Source of the DNA: Lachnospiraceae bacterium
GTDB taxonomy: Bacteria; Bacillota; Clostridia; Lachnospirales; Lachnospiraceae
NCBI GenBank assembly: GCA_021202575.1
Contig: JAJQCU010000021.1
Span: 1 to 7,026 of the forward strand
Reading direction: 5' to 3'
DNA: 7,026 nt
Program-made: the position numbers and the translations under genes
Part shown: positions 1 through 5,569 of the stretch, piece by piece
How the letters are laid out: every line of letters begins with the position of its first letter
Position numbering within the stretch: position 1 is the first letter of the stretch
The notes under the pieces: model-generated
Seen by the model: the letters and a program-made list of their open reading frames with translations, nothing else
Databases searched by the model: none
Told to the model about the DNA's origin: nothing

Positions 1-290
1 CCGGAGGGCTCCACCAGGACCCTGTCAAAGCCCCGCATTCCCATGGCAATCAGCTTCGTTTTCAGGCGCCGTTTATGACAGTCCCTGTCACAGCCACCCG
101 CGACCATCTCCAGATCACAATGATCGCTCAGCTCCTCCTGCATCAGCATCATATCCACATTCACCGCACCGAAATCATTTTCCAGAATACAGATATGCTG
201 TCCTTTTTGAACCAGGTACTCCGCGTATTTTTTGATAAAGGTTGTTTTACCGGCTCCCAGAAACCCTGTAATCAGGTCGATTTTGATCAT
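1..290 (-). CDS. COG0523 (CobW/P47K-like) GTP-binding protein, N-terminal part
   Basis: G3E-family P-loop GTPase of the CobW/COG0523 group, whose members act as cytosolic metal-insertion chaperones or metal-homeostasis factors. Reading the minus strand from the ATG at 290-288 gives 96 codons before the window edge, so the C-terminal part is missing. Visible motifs are the Walker A loop GFLGAGKTT (residues 9-17), an ENDFGAVNVD segment (37-46) matching the family's E-N-[DE]-[FY]-G switch region, and an EPSG motif (94-97) like the family's Walker-B-associated E-[TS/P]-[TS]-G. The start is supported by GGAG at 302-299, 8 bases upstream. The usual metal-binding CxCC is absent; a GGCDRDC stretch (Cys67 and Cys71, C-x3-C) sits at the equivalent place. 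This suggests a divergent COG0523 subfamily rather than true cobalamin-pathway CobW. The family call is firm; the metal and client are unknown. Confidence 0.85.
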   Translation of the reverse strand, partial: MIKIDLITGFLGAGKTTFIKKYAEYLVQKGQHICILENDFGAVNVDMMLMQEELSDHCDLEMVAGGCDRDCHKRRLKTKLIAMGMRGFDRVLVEPS

Positions 291-306
291 GCTGACTGCT
301 CCGTTT

Positions 307-337
307 AAAAGTCGTGCCCACAGGAATCCACGGGCAC
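307..337 (-). terminator. Possible intrinsic terminator after dapL
   Basis: On the minus strand GTGCCC (337-332) pairs perfectly with GGGCAC (319-314) around a 12-base loop. Three bases later comes TTTT (310-307), followed by AAA. It lies 16 bases past the dapL stop and just before the ribosome-binding site of the COG0523 gene. The six-pair stem and four-base T run make it a weak or partial terminator, so some read-through into the GTPase gene is plausible. Confidence 0.45.
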
Positions 338-353
338 TGTTTATTTCACACTT

Positions 354-1568
354 TTATATTCTCTTAATCCGCTCAATGGCTTCCACCGTATTCTCATAGC
401 TTCCAAAGGCCGTCATGCGGAAATAGGTCTCGCCGCTGGGGCCGAAGCCGGAGCCCGGCGTGCCCGCCACAGAGGCCTTCTCCAGCAGATAATCAAAGAA
501 ATCCCAGCTGGACATGCCGTTCGGCGTTTTCAGCCAGATATAGGGAGCGTTCACGCCGCCGGAAACCGTATAACCGGCCTCCTTTAAGCCCTCGTAAATG
601 ACTTTGGCGTTATTCATATAATAACCCACCTGGGCCTTTAACTGCTTCTGCCCCTCCTCGGTATATACCGCCGCGCCGGCCTTCTGAACAATGTAGGGAG
701 CACCGTTAAATTTGGTGCCATGGCGGCGCGCCCAGAGACCATGCAAAGCTACGTCCTCCACCTTCAGATCCTTCGGTACTACGGTATAGCCCAGACGCAC
801 GCCGGTAAAGCCCGCGTTTTTGGAGAAGGAATGGAACTCAATGGCGCAGGTTCTGGCTCCCTCACACTCGTAAATGCTGTGGGGCTTGTCCTCCTCGGAA
901 ATATATGCCTCATAGGCCGCGTCATACAGAATCACCGCGCCTACCTTATTTGCGTAATCCACCCACCGCTGTAAATCCTCTCTGGAAATCATGGCGCCGG
1001 TAGGGTTATTGGGGAAACACAGGTAAATCAGGTCAGGAGTTTCCTTGGAAAGCTCCGGGGAAAAATTATTTTCCATGGTGCAGGGCATATAGATCACATC
1101 ACTCCAGATGCCGGTAACCGCATCATAGGTGCCTGTCCTGCCGGCCATCACATTGCTGTCCACATATACCGGATAGACGGGATCGCAGACCGCGATTTTA
1201 TTGTCCTGCGCGAAAATCTCCTGGATGTTGGCGCAGTCGCTCTTGGCTCCGTCAGACACGAAAATCTCATCCGCCGCGATATCACAGCCCCGCTTCTGAT
1301 AATCCCACTCCGCAATTTTGCTGCGCAAAAACTCATAGCCCAAATCCGGGGCATACCCCTTGAAGGTTTCCGCGTGAGCCATCTCGTCCACCGCGCCATG
1401 CATGGCGTCGATAATCACCGGTGCCAGAGGCTGGGTTACGTCTCCGATACTTAAACGGATGACTTTTTTATCCGGGTTTGCCTGAGAGTAGGCGGCGATC
1501 TTCTTCGCTACCGTAGAAAACAGGTAGCTGCCCGGAAGTTTCAGATAATTTGCGTTTACTTTAGCCAT
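354..1568 (-). CDS. dapL: LL-diaminopimelate aminotransferase (DapL)
   Basis: PLP-dependent class I/II aminotransferase. It converts tetrahydrodipicolinate and glutamate directly to LL-2,6-diaminopimelate and 2-oxoglutarate, bypassing the succinylase, acetylase and dehydrogenase routes to lysine and peptidoglycan precursors. The 404 residues match the usual length of about 410. Diagnostic segments are the N-terminal NYLKLPGSYLF (7-17), IRLSIGDVTQP (37-47), FVSDGAKSD (103-111), FPNNPTG (185-191), YDAAYEAY (215-222) and the Schiff-base lysine in SFSKNAGFTGVRLGY (Lys250). The ATG at 1568-1566 has AGGAG (1580-1576) 7 bases upstream. The gene follows dapF, which encodes the next pathway step, after a 162-base gap holding an imperfect palindrome and a weak promoter candidate. 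It may therefore be transcribed both from upstream and on its own. No unusual residues were noticed. Confidence 0.96.
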   Translation of the reverse strand: MAKVNANYLKLPGSYLFSTVAKKIAAYSQANPDKKVIRLSIGDVTQPLAPVIIDAMHGAVDEMAHAETFKGYAPDLGYEFLRSKIAEWDYQKRGCDIAADEIFVSDGAKSDCANIQEIFAQDNKIAVCDPVYPVYVDSNVMAGRTGTYDAVTGIWSDVIYMPCTMENNFSPELSKETPDLIYLCFPNNPTGAMISREDLQRWVDYANKVGAVILYDAAYEAYISEEDKPHSIYECEGARTCAIEFHSFSKNAGFTGVRLGYTVVPKDLKVEDVALHGLWARRHGTKFNGAPYIVQKAGAAVYTEEGQKQLKAQVGYYMNNAKVIYEGLKEAGYTVSGGVNAPYIWLKTPNGMSSWDFFDYLLEKASVAGTPGSGFGPSGETYFRMTAFGSYENTVEAIERIKRI

Positions 1569-1600
1569 AGGAGGTCTCCTTTTTATTGATAGCAGTTTCC

Positions 1601-1671
1601 GGAGTCAGCATTTCAGAAAACGAAAAACTCATCGTTAATCTTCGCCTTAGCTTTTCTAAAGCGCTGACTCC
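1601..1671. repeat. Long imperfect palindrome between dapF and dapL
   Basis: GGAGTCAGC (1601-1609) is repeated perfectly in inverted orientation as GCTGACTCC (1663-1671). Inside it, TTTCAGAAAA (1611-1620) pairs with TTTTCTAAA (1652-1660) with a single bulged C, and CGAA (1621-1624) can pair with TTCG (1641-1644). Outside it, AGCA (1591-1594) can pair with TGCT (1672-1675) across a 6-base bulge. The result is one long hairpin of about 71 bases covering the dapL 5' region. There is no U run after it on either strand, so it is not a simple terminator. It could be a dispersed non-coding repeat or a structured leader of dapL; the sequence alone does not decide. Confidence 0.6.
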
Positions 1672-1698
1672 TGCTCGCTGAAAAGCGTTCCTTCACAT

Positions 1699-1727
1699 AC
1701 TTTAACGGATAGCAAAACAATTTGCAA
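1699..1727 (-). promoter_or_regulatory. Weak candidate promoter for dapL
   Basis: On the minus strand TTGCAA (1727-1722) and TAAAGT (1704-1699) are 17 bases apart, each matching the sigma-70 consensus at four of six positions. They lie just after the dapF stop and upstream of the palindrome, so a transcript from here would carry the palindrome in its leader. AT-rich intergenic DNA often gives such matches by chance. Confidence 0.3.
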
Positions 1728-1730
1728 TAG

Positions 1731-2576
1731 TTAGAGTTCTAAAACTCCGTCAAATACTGTCTCAGCAGGGCCGGTCATGTACACTTTGTCCGCTTTCTGG
1801 TCATAATTTATTTTAATCTCACCGCCGCGAACCTTCACCGTGATTTCCGGGCGAGTCACGTTGTTCAGCACACAGGCCACCGCCACAGCGCAGCATCCGG
1901 TTCCGCAGGCCAGAGTCTCGCCGGTGCCTCTCTCCCACACCCTCATCTGTACCGTATGGTCGTCGATGACCTTCACAAATTCCGTATTGATCCTTTTGGG
2001 AAAGGCTTCGTAATTCTCAAAATACGGGCCGATTGCCTCCAGATTCAGGCTGTCCACGTCCTCCACGAAAATGACCGCGTGGGGATTTCCCATGGAAACA
2101 CAGGTAGCACGATACTCCCTTTCCAGCACTGTCAGCGGCATCCCCAGCACAGGCGTTTTGTCATACAAAACCGGAATGCGCCCCGGCTCCAGAATGGGCG
2201 AACCCATGTCCACTCCCACCTCTTTGACCTTCCCGTCCGCCACGATCAGTGTCAGACTCTTACTCTGTCCCGCGCTCTCGATCAGCAGATGAATCCAGTC
2301 CGTCAGCCTTTTATCATATACATACTTCGCCACACACCGAATCCAATTGCCAAACATATCCGCCAGGGTTCCGTCCGCGTTCCACATCTCCATCTCAAAG
2401 TCCGCTCTCTGTGATGGATTGATAAAAATCACCCCATCCGAGCCCACTCCGAAATGCCGGTCGCTGACCCTTCTCACAAACCCCGGCTTGTCCTCCTCCG
2501 GGATCGCAAACCTGCTGCCATCTATATACACATAATCATTCCCGCAGCCATGCATCTTCGTAAATTCAATTTTCAT
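1731..2576 (-). CDS. dapF: Diaminopimelate epimerase with first catalytic Cys replaced
   Basis: DapF normally interconverts LL- and meso-diaminopimelate by a PLP-independent two-base mechanism using a pair of cysteines. The 281-residue length and all other landmarks fit: KMHGCGNDYVYID (7-19), SDRHFGVGSDG (38-48), WNADG (65-69), SMGNPHAV (161-168), RINTEFV (195-201), WERGTGET (214-221) and the second catalytic cysteine in ACGTG (Cys224). However, the segment that normally reads M-C-G-N-G-I-R-C here reads M-F-G-N-W-I-R-C. The first catalytic cysteine is Phe75 (codon TTT at 2354-2352) and the second glycine is Trp78 (TGG at 2345-2343). The reading frame is intact throughout. The start lies 6 bases after the stop of the ANTAR gene; the nearest Shine-Dalgarno-like GAAGG (2594-2590) is 13 bases away, so translational coupling is likely. 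Family identity is certain; epimerase activity is doubtful. Confidence 0.93.
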   Translation of the reverse strand: MKIEFTKMHGCGNDYVYIDGSRFAIPEEDKPGFVRRVSDRHFGVGSDGVIFINPSQRADFEMEMWNADGTLADMFGNWIRCVAKYVYDKRLTDWIHLLIESAGQSKSLTLIVADGKVKEVGVDMGSPILEPGRIPVLYDKTPVLGMPLTVLEREYRATCVSMGNPHAVIFVEDVDSLNLEAIGPYFENYEAFPKRINTEFVKVIDDHTVQMRVWERGTGETLACGTGCCAVAVACVLNNVTRPEITVKVRGGEIKINYDQKADKVYMTGPAETVFDGVLEL

Positions 2577-2582
2577 ATTTCT

Positions 2583-3143
2583 TTACTCGCCTTCTTTCGG
2601 TGCGAACATGGCAATCACCATATACGCCGCCTCCACCAGATTCGTCCCGCTGTCCATACTGGTCTTCTGCAGATACCGGTGAGCCTCCGCCTCAGAGTAC
2701 CCGCGGCGAAGGCTCAACAGCTCCTTGGCGCGCTCAATCGCCTCTGTCTCCTCCCGGGTTCGCTCTCTGGGCTTTCCCCGTCTGGCCCTGCGCCTTGCCT
2801 CCACCCGGTCTGTCAGCTCCCGGACCCGATCCACCAGTTCCTGTACCTTCAGGGGCATGGTCACAGTCTCCACATCCTCCCTCAGGTTCATACCGGTAAA
2901 CTTTCCGGAAGCCACCAGAAGCATTTCATACTCCTTCGGAAGCTCCTCCCGCAGCTGGTCATAGACCATGTCCGGCAGCTTATAGCCTGAGACCACTACC
3001 CCGTCTCTGGTCTCCTCCGCGTACCCGAGCGCCTGAGAAGCTGTGGAACAGGCCGTCACCGAATCAAATCCGCTCCGCACCAATATGTTTCTGATATTTT
3101 TCCCCTCTTCCAGCCGGGGAAAAACCACAATGATATTGGTCAT
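2583..3143 (-). CDS. ANTAR-domain antitermination regulator (NitR-like)
   Basis: RNA-binding transcription antiterminator. The 186 residues divide into a receiver-like N-terminal domain (about 1-110), a very basic linker (about 113-130, rich in Arg) and a C-terminal ANTAR domain (about 132-183). The ANTAR domain shows the expected helical pattern, AIERAKELLSLRRGYSEAEA followed by the YLQKTSMD signature (158-165). The receiver is degenerate: the phosphoacceptor position falls at Gly53 in VVVSGYKLPD, the acidic pair near the N-terminus is replaced by residues 8-10 (F-P-R), and the conserved Lys before Pro is Met96. Phosphorylation control is therefore unlikely. The start has GGGAG about 7 bases upstream. 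It sits directly downstream of glnA with no visible terminator between them. This matches the clostridial glnA-nitR arrangement, in which the ANTAR protein is thought to regulate nitrogen genes by antitermination. Its target is inferred to be the glnA leader. Confidence 0.9.
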   Translation of the reverse strand: MTNIIVVFPRLEEGKNIRNILVRSGFDSVTACSTASQALGYAEETRDGVVVSGYKLPDMVYDQLREELPKEYEMLLVASGKFTGMNLREDVETVTMPLKVQELVDRVRELTDRVEARRRARRGKPRERTREETEAIERAKELLSLRRGYSEAEAHRYLQKTSMDSGTNLVEAAYMVIAMFAPKEGE

Positions 3144-3262
3144 ATTATTCTCCCGCCCTGTTTCTCAATATCCCCCATTATTCATGACCTCACCTTCCGG
3201 CCTGATAAACCACCGTATTCGTGACAGTCTCTTATGCTTTATCCTGTCCGCGGGCGATCAGA

Positions 3263-4591
3263 TCAATATTTCAGATACTCGCTCAACTCCCACTGAGAAA
3301 CCTGACAGTTGTAGTCATGCCACTCCTTTTCCTTCGCTTCCACATATTTATGAAATACATGCTCCCCCAGCGTCGCCTTCAGAAGCTCATCCTTTTTCAG
3401 CTCCTCCAGCGCTTCCTTTAAGGTTCCGGGCAGCACGTCGATTCCCTTCGCGGCTCTCTCCTCATCGGTCAGCCGGAATACATTTCCGTTAAAGCACTCC
3501 GGCGGCTCAATCTGATTGCGAATGCCGTCCAGCCCCGCCGCCAGGCATACCGCCAGCGCCAGATAGGGGTTGGCGCTTGGGTCAGGACAGCGCAGCTCCA
3601 CACGCGTTCCCTCCCCGTTGCTCATCGGAATACGGATCAGCTGGGACCGGTTTCTGGTGCCCCAGGTCAGATAAATAGGCGCTTCGTACCCCGGCACCAG
3701 CCGCTTATAGGAATTGACCAGCGGATTGGTGACGGCGCACATTCCCTTTATGTGCTTCAGAAGCCCGCCCATGAAATAATATGCCTCCCGGCTTAAACCA
3801 TTCTCATCATTTTCATCATGGAAAATATTTTTGCCATCCCTGTGCAGAGACATATTGATGTGCATGCCGGAACCGTTGACGCCGGCGTTGGGCTTGGGCA
3901 TGAAGGAGGCATACAGCCCATGTCTGCGGGCGATGGTCTTCACCGCCAGCTTGAAGGTCATGATGTCGTCCGCCGTCTCCAGCACCTGGGCGTACTCAAA
4001 ATCAATCTCATGCTGGGCCGGAGCCGCCTCATGGTGGGAGGCCTCAATGCCAAAGCCCATCTCCTCCAGATTTAAAATAATCTCCCTGCGGGCGTTCTCT
4101 CCCAGGTCATTGGGACCCATATCAAAATACCCGGCCATCTCCCTGGTGGTCACCGTGGGCTGGGCGTTTTCATCTGTATCAAAAAGGAAAAATTCCAGCT
4201 CCGGCCCCACCTTGAACTCGTAGCCCATCTCCTTCGCTTCCTGCACCGTTTTTTTCAGAATATAACGGGGATCGCCCACAAAGGGCTTCCTGTCCGCGGT
4301 GTAGACGTCGCAGATCATGCGGGCCACCTTGCCGTTCTGGGGACGCCAGGGAAAAACCTGAAAGCTGTCCAGATCCGGATAAAGCAGCATATCCGACTCC
4401 TCCACCCGCACAAAACCCTCGATAGAGGAGCCGTCAAACATGCATTTATTGTCCAGCGCCTTCTCAAGCTGGCTCGCCGTGATGGCCACATTTTTCAGAT
4501 TGCCGAAAAGGTCCGCAAACTGCAGGCGGATGAATTCCACCCCTTCCTCCTCCACCATATTCAGAATGTCCTGTTTTGCATATTTCTCCAT
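3263..4591 (-). CDS. glnA: Glutamine synthetase, class I-alpha
   Basis: Forms glutamine from glutamate, ammonia and ATP as a cytosolic dodecamer. The 442 residues match the short I-alpha class (Bacillus GlnA has 444). Visible motifs: FDGSSIEGFVRVEESD (52-67), metal-binding GPELEFF (129-135), EASHHEAAPAQHEID (183-197), ATP-site KPNAGVNGSGMH (233-244), NPLVNSYKRLVPGYEAP (289-305) with the catalytic-flap Glu303, the RNRSQLIRIP substrate site (313-322) and RCPDPSANPYLAL (334-346). Arg62 corresponds to the residue linked to feedback inhibition in the Bacillus enzyme. Phe372 occupies the place of the adenylylated Tyr of enterobacterial enzymes, so adenylylation control is excluded. The start codon has an AAAGGA ribosome-binding site 9 bases upstream. 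The 119-base gap before the ANTAR gene (3144-3262) shows no convincing terminator or promoter, so the two are probably cotranscribed. Confidence 0.97.
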   Translation of the reverse strand: MEKYAKQDILNMVEEEGVEFIRLQFADLFGNLKNVAITASQLEKALDNKCMFDGSSIEGFVRVEESDMLLYPDLDSFQVFPWRPQNGKVARMICDVYTADRKPFVGDPRYILKKTVQEAKEMGYEFKVGPELEFFLFDTDENAQPTVTTREMAGYFDMGPNDLGENARREIILNLEEMGFGIEASHHEAAPAQHEIDFEYAQVLETADDIMTFKLAVKTIARRHGLYASFMPKPNAGVNGSGMHINMSLHRDGKNIFHDENDENGLSREAYYFMGGLLKHIKGMCAVTNPLVNSYKRLVPGYEAPIYLTWGTRNRSQLIRIPMSNGEGTRVELRCPDPSANPYLALAVCLAAGLDGIRNQIEPPECFNGNVFRLTDEERAAKGIDVLPGTLKEALEELKKDELLKATLGEHVFHKYVEAKEKEWHDYNCQVSQWELSEYLKY

Positions 4592-4760
4592 ATCCGGTAT
4601 TCCTTTCTTTTCCCGAAAAAATTTGATGAGTGCGGTGAAAGCCCCGCCGGGCAGTTATCGGGCGAACTCCGGCACTTTCTTCCCGTCCCGGCAAATGCCC
4701 CGCGAAACCCGTTCCGGCCCTCATCAAACAAAGTGGGGCCCGCGCCGGCCCCATCGCACT
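4592..4760 (-). promoter_or_regulatory. Structured 5' leader of glnA
   Basis: About 165 bases separate the predicted transcription start (near 4760) from the glnA start codon. The RNA is GC-rich and full of pairable segments. A 5'-proximal hairpin has TGGGGCC (4753-4747) pairing with GGCCCCA (4740-4734) around a 6-base loop. A small hairpin at 4716-4703 has the 6-base loop ACGGGT. A stronger hairpin at 4673-4646 has GCCGG then AGTT pairing with AACT, two bulged bases and CCGGC. A helix-plus-U-run follows (listed separately). The ACGGGT loop has A at position 1 and G at position 4, as in ANTAR target hairpins, but I could not find a convincing pair of such hairpins. The leader is a plausible target for the ANTAR protein encoded downstream. 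Confidence 0.55.
4616..4728 (-). terminator. Long-range terminator-like helix in the glnA leader
   Basis: On the minus strand TTTGATGAG (4728-4720) is perfectly complementary to CTCATCAAA (4630-4622), and a run of six T (4621-4616) follows the second arm immediately. The two arms enclose about 89 bases that form their own hairpins. A helix ending directly in a U run is the layout of an intrinsic terminator or attenuator. It lies just upstream of the glnA ribosome-binding site, so forming it would switch glnA off. Confidence 0.55.
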
Positions 4761-4766
4761 GTTTTT

Positions 4767-4795
4767 ATTTTGCCCCATGAGGGAAAAAATGTCAA
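4767..4795 (-). promoter_or_regulatory. Sigma-70 promoter of glnA
   Basis: A perfect -35 box TTGACA (4795-4790) is followed after 17 bases by CAAAAT (4772-4767), four of six matches to the -10 consensus. Transcription would start near 4760, giving a leader of about 165 bases before glnA. The -35 box is about 5 bases from the end of the inverted-repeat element, so any activator site further upstream would lie within the element. Confidence 0.65.
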
Positions 4796-4800
4796 CCATT

Positions 4801-5004
4801 AGTTACTATTCACAGCCGACTTGGGATATATAAACAGGCTCGTCAAGCGTATTGTGCTTGTAAGGGACTGTTTATATCTTCCAAGGTGACTGTGAAACAG
4901 TCACTTCCCCACATAAGCAAAAAGATGAGCGGCGTTTTTTTGCCGCGTCGGACAGCTTGCTGGACGCTTTTGCGCATGTGGGGAAATGGCTGTGAATAGT
5001 AATT
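4801..5004. repeat. MITE-like element folding as a four-way junction
   Basis: The ends are a 17-base inverted repeat: AGTTACTATTCACAGCC (4801-4817) against 4988-5004, all paired with one G-T wobble. Three arms tile the interior. Arm A (4820-4885) pairs 4820-4837 with 4868-4885 over 18 positions with one mismatch and one wobble, capped by CAAGC/GCTTG. Arm B (4886-4904) is a perfect 8-pair hairpin with loop GAA. Arm C (4905-4985) is closed by TTCCCCACAT/ATGTGGGGAA and contains GCAAAA/TTTTGC and GCGGC/GCCGC hairpins. Only two unpaired bases separate the closing stem from arm A and from arm C, and none lie between arms. No transposase is encoded, and I saw no clear target duplication. It is probably a non-autonomous mobile repeat or a structured RNA; reading frames across it are likely incidental. 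Confidence 0.8.
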
Positions 5005-5080
5005 GATAACCGGCATATTTCCCCTCCACGCTGCATAAAGTAATGGTAAAGCAGCCGCGAAGAAGAACGGGGAAGGCTTC

Positions 5081-5560
5081 ATGAATAAAAAAACCAGAAT
5101 CGTAGTATTACATATGAAAGAGGTGATCTATACCGGGATTTTTATTTTTCTCGGTATCGTTCTGATTGTGCTGCTTGCCATGATGTTCTGGCCGGGCAGG
5201 GAAACGGGCACGGATGACTCATCATCCAGACAGGAACAGACGGAAGCCACAGAAGAACCCGCCGAGGAAGCCGCCGCGTATCTGCCCGGCATTTACACCG
5301 CTTCCCTGGAGCTTAACGGCAGCACCATGGAAATGCAGATCATCATAGAAAGCGATGGAATATCCAATGTCTCCTTCACCTACATGGACGACGCCATCCA
5401 GACCATGTACCCGCTGTTCGAGCCGGTGCTGGAGAGCATCGCATCTCAGCTGCAGGAAGGCGTCGCCCTGAACGATATCACTTACGAAGACAACCAGAAA
5501 TACACCGCCACGGTGCTGTTAAATGCCCTGGAGGAAGTGCTGGAGAGCGCCAGACGATGA
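5081..5560 (+). CDS. Small membrane-anchored protein with degenerate FMN-binding-like domain
   Basis: Function unknown. The 159 residues comprise a short basic N-terminus, one hydrophobic helix (about 17-36) that should anchor the protein in the cytoplasmic membrane, an acidic Ser/Thr/Glu-rich linker (about 41-66) and a compact domain (67-157). The domain begins YLPGIYTASLELNG and continues through a beta-rich stretch, an IIIESDGISNVSF strand-turn-strand, TMYPL (108-112) and a C-terminal helix after YTATVLLNALEEVL. This order recalls FMN-binding domains (PF04205), but the flavin-attachment SGATxTS signature is missing, so flavin binding is unlikely. The ATG at 5081 has GGGGAAGG a few bases upstream; Met12 is a weaker alternative start. 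No signal-peptidase lipobox is seen. The gene is divergent from glnA across the inverted-repeat element and ends 9 bases from the convergent nadE stop. I could not identify its promoter. Confidence 0.75.
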   Translation: MNKKTRIVVLHMKEVIYTGIFIFLGIVLIVLLAMMFWPGRETGTDDSSSRQEQTEATEEPAEEAAAYLPGIYTASLELNGSTMEMQIIIESDGISNVSFTYMDDAIQTMYPLFEPVLESIASQLQEGVALNDITYEDNQKYTATVLLNALEEVLESARR

Positions 5561-5569
5561 GACAAAATA

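Noticed and set aside
1712..1725. Hairpin GCAAA/TTTGC just after the dapF stop, considered as a terminator
   Set aside because: Only five pairs, mostly A-T, and no T run follows on the minus strand.
1569..1730. Lysine riboswitch upstream of dapL
   Set aside because: The gap is within reach in length, but I could not recognise the conserved core of that riboswitch; the palindrome has a different layout.
3144..3262. Terminator or promoter between glnA and the ANTAR gene
   Set aside because: No stem followed by a T run and no pair of boxes at good spacing; only the ANTAR ribosome-binding site is clear.
4464..4799. Minus-strand open frame covering the glnA promoter, leader and the start of glnA
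   Set aside because: It overlaps the well-supported glnA frame and begins inside the promoter spacer; it is an out-of-frame shadow.
5003..5039. Promoter for the plus-strand gene from TTGATA (5003-5008) to CATAAA (5034-5039)
   Set aside because: The spacer is 25 bases, too long for a sigma-70 promoter, and there is no better -10 box at 17 bases.
4843..5082. 79-codon minus-strand open frame running across the inverted-repeat element
   Set aside because: Its sequence is mostly the translated repeat, it has no family resemblance, and the element's base pairing explains the sequence better than coding does.
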